This document shows positions 5,767-6,277 of a stretch of DNA of 6,277 nt, piece by piece (the stretch's first letter is position 1; each line of letters starts with the position of its first letter). Below the pieces are notes generated by a model. The model saw only the letters and a list, made by a program, of their open reading frames with translations, searched no databases and was not told the origin of the DNA. The DNA lies in the NCBI GenBank assembly GCA_050011895.1, contig JBEKIF010000139.1, positions 1-6,277 of the forward strand, read 5' to 3'. This DNA comes from DATBGO01 sp050011895. GTDB taxonomy: Bacteria; Actinomycetota; Actinomycetes; Streptosporangiales; Streptosporangiaceae. Position numbers and translations under genes: made by a program.

Positions 5767-5884
5767 GCAGCGGACTTGACAAGGGGCGGCGGCCCTTAAG
5801 CTGTCCGGCGATCGGGCGGCCCCTGGCCTGCCCGCACTAGCCCGATGTGGGCCGCCGCGAGGGTTCCCTTGTCAAGTCCGCTGC
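5767..5884. repeat. 118-bp near-palindrome with 19-bp perfect terminal arms
   Basis: GCAGCGGACTTGACAAGGG (5767-5785) is exactly the reverse complement of 5866-5884. Pairing continues inward: GCGGCGGCCC (5786-5795) with GGGCCGCCGC (5849-5858) after a 7-nt bulge on the right, then ATCGGGC (5811-5817) with GCCCGAT (5840-5846), enclosing a small GGCC-CCT-GGCC hairpin. The whole unit can fold into one long interrupted hairpin. It encodes no protein. It could be a MITE-like element, a structured RNA locus, an invertible segment or a termination structure. No target-site duplication is visible at its edges. Confidence 0.75.
5776..5802 (+). promoter_or_regulatory. Promoter-like -35/-10 pair inside the left arm
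   Basis: A perfect -35 box TTGACA (5776-5781) is followed after 15 bases by TAAGCT (5797-5802), which keeps T1, A2 and T6 of a -10 box. The spacer is shorter than the usual 17-18, so strength is uncertain. The mirrored TTGACA in the right arm has no -10 partner on its strand. Confidence 0.3.
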
Positions 5885-5918
5885 GGCCTGGTTCCGGCGC
5901 GCCGAAGGCGCGCCCTTG
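5808..5918 (+). ncRNA. Candidate small structured RNA
   Basis: If the promoter-like pair works, transcription would begin near 5808. The RNA would contain the ATCGGGC/GCCCGAT stem with its inner hairpin, then the strand complementary to its own promoter arm, and would end at the 8-bp hairpin at 5896-5914. The unit is about 110 nt, has no open frame with a ribosome site and matches no RNA family I can name. This rests on sequence geometry only. Confidence 0.25.
5896..5914 (+). terminator. Compact hairpin GGCGCGCC-GAA-GGCGCGCC
   Basis: An 8-bp all-GC stem with a 3-nt loop is followed by CTTGATAA. It is the best terminator candidate for anything transcribed from the palindromic unit just upstream. 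The short U-like tract is weak. Confidence 0.45.
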
Positions 5919-5994
5919 ATAACCGTAAAGAAAGTCCTCACGCCTCTGCGGGCAGCACTCCGAGCGACCGGTGGCTGCCTAGACGTTCTCGAGG

Positions 5995-6153
5995 CTATGC
6001 CGAGTCGGGCCAATCGAAGCGCGCCCAAATGATATGGGCGATGTGGCCGCCGGTGATGCCCCAGTCGGTAGCGAGGGCTCGGATGATGTCCAGGCCGTGG
6101 TAGCGGTCGGGGTCGGTCGTGGCTGCGGTCCAGGGGCCGCCTCTGTCCTCAAC
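5995..6153 (-). pseudogene. C-terminal remnant of an RsbW/anti-sigma-type ATP-binding protein
   Basis: On the minus strand the frame from about 6153 to the TAG at 5995-5997 reads VEDRGGPWTAATTDPDRYHG, then LDIIRALATDWGITGG and HIIWARFDWPDSA. These match the end of the HATPase_c_2 (RsbW-like) domain of actinomycete ATP-binding proteins: the D-x-G-G nucleotide-binding box, the (H/R)GL-x-I-x-RALA-x-x-WG helix and the VWA-x-F strand. Such proteins act as anti-sigma or regulatory kinases in the cytoplasm and are about 130-160 residues long. Here only about 52 residues remain. The frame stays open to 6208 but the added residues are not domain-like, it hits TAG at 6205-6207, and the upstream half of the domain is absent. 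The gene is therefore broken, with its 5' part replaced by the promoter region of the gene at 6245. Confidence 0.75.
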
Positions 6154-6196
6154 TTGGGTGTGCGACACGAGCGTAGGGGTCCTGGGAAGGCGCAGG

Positions 6197-6226
6197 TTGC
6201 GACTCTAATCTGGAAGTTACTAGACT
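6197..6226 (+). promoter_or_regulatory. HrdB-like promoter for the gene at 6245
   Basis: The -35 box TTGCGA (6197-6202) is separated by 18 bases from the -10 box TAGACT (6221-6226), close to the actinomycete housekeeping pattern TTGAC-N18-TAGRRT. The start would fall near 6233, giving a very short leader that still includes the ribosome site. Confidence 0.5.
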
Positions 6227-6233
6227 TCCAGAT
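6208..6233. promoter_or_regulatory. Perfect inverted repeat over the -10 box, probable operator
   Basis: ATCTGGAAGT (6208-6217) and ACTTCCAGAT (6224-6233) are exact inverse copies separated by 6 bp (TACTAG). The repeat spans the spacer, the -10 box and the predicted transcription start, the classic place for a repressor. As RNA it would end right before the ribosome site. Confidence 0.6.
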
Positions 6234-6244
6234 GGGAGGGTCCC

Positions 6245-6277
6245 GTGACTGAGCTGTCCTTGCCCGAGCTGGAGCAG
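6245..6277 (+). CDS. Start of an unidentified protein, truncated by window edge
   Basis: GTG at 6245 is preceded by GGGAGGG (6234-6240), an ideal ribosome site with GGAGG 5 bases from the start. Eleven residues are visible (MTELSLPELEQ), too few to name a family. The short acidic, Leu-rich start could be an ordinary soluble N-terminus or a small peptide. The strong signals in front of it (promoter, operator, ribosome site) make the start itself quite certain. The remnant of an ATP-binding protein lies just behind it on the other strand. Confidence 0.6.
   Translation, partial: MTELSLPELEQ

Noticed and set aside
5366..5779. Plus-strand frame of 137 codons, and minus frames 5162-5560 and 5458-5706
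   Set aside because: Pro/Arg/Ala-rich, no ribosome site, and the plus frame runs into the palindromic repeat.
5837..6252. Frames 5847-6032 plus, 5837-6028 minus and 6034-6252 plus
   Set aside because: They cross the palindrome or are antisense to the ATP-binding remnant and operator; no domains.
1..6277. CRISPR array, rRNA, insertion-sequence transposase or integrase
   Set aside because: No regularly spaced repeats, rRNA signatures, DDE or tyrosine/serine recombinase motifs were seen in any frame.

Overview
The window looks like an accessory stretch of a high-GC actinomycete (Actinomycetota) chromosome. The main clues are a complete mycothiol-dependent maleylpyruvate-isomerase-type protein, a 43-nt tRNA-Phe 3' fragment of Streptomyces-like sequence, a remnant of an RsbW/anti-sigma-type ATPase of the kind abundant in actinomycetes, and an HrdB-like promoter at the right end. 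Genus cannot be fixed from the sequence. Gene density is low, and several pieces are broken or duplicated, as in a genomic island or a decayed integrative element.

Left part (1-1112): the C-terminal ~156 residues of a low-molecular-weight protein tyrosine phosphatase run off the left edge and stop at 473. About 600 bases without a convincing gene follow, up to a 43-nt tRNA-Phe 3' fragment on the minus strand (1070-1112). A tRNA 3' fragment of this kind is the usual footprint of a tyrosine-integrase attachment site. By the geometry of tRNA integration the inserted DNA should lie to its right, with the intact tRNA-Phe further right, outside this window. No integrase is visible.

Middle (1113-4126): a gene-poor stretch holds short direct and inverted repeats. 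It is followed by a probably leaderless gene for a DinB/MDMPI-fold enzyme (1772-2476) that ends at two strong tandem hairpins. Next come two small minus-strand genes of unknown function (2996-3298 and 3364-3558), probably one operon. They are divergent from a plus-strand gene (3557-4126) for a coiled-coil protein with two C-terminal membrane helices. The divergent start codons overlap inside one CATG, within a 10-bp palindrome.

Right part (4127-6277): a repeat-bearing intergenic stretch leads to a gene of visibly lower GC (4721-5296) for a single-pass membrane protein with an external domain. After about 470 empty GC-rich bases there is a 118-bp near-palindromic structure (5767-5884, 19-bp perfect outer arms) next to a terminator-like hairpin. 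Together they could be a small-RNA unit or a MITE-like element. A truncated C-terminus of an RsbW-like ATPase lies on the minus strand (5995-6153). At the right edge a new gene starts at a GTG at 6245, behind an HrdB-like promoter whose -10 is covered by a perfect 10-bp-arm inverted repeat.

Functional links between the genes are not established. The two membrane proteins and the two small acidic proteins are unrecognised, and they are the best places to look for new biology.
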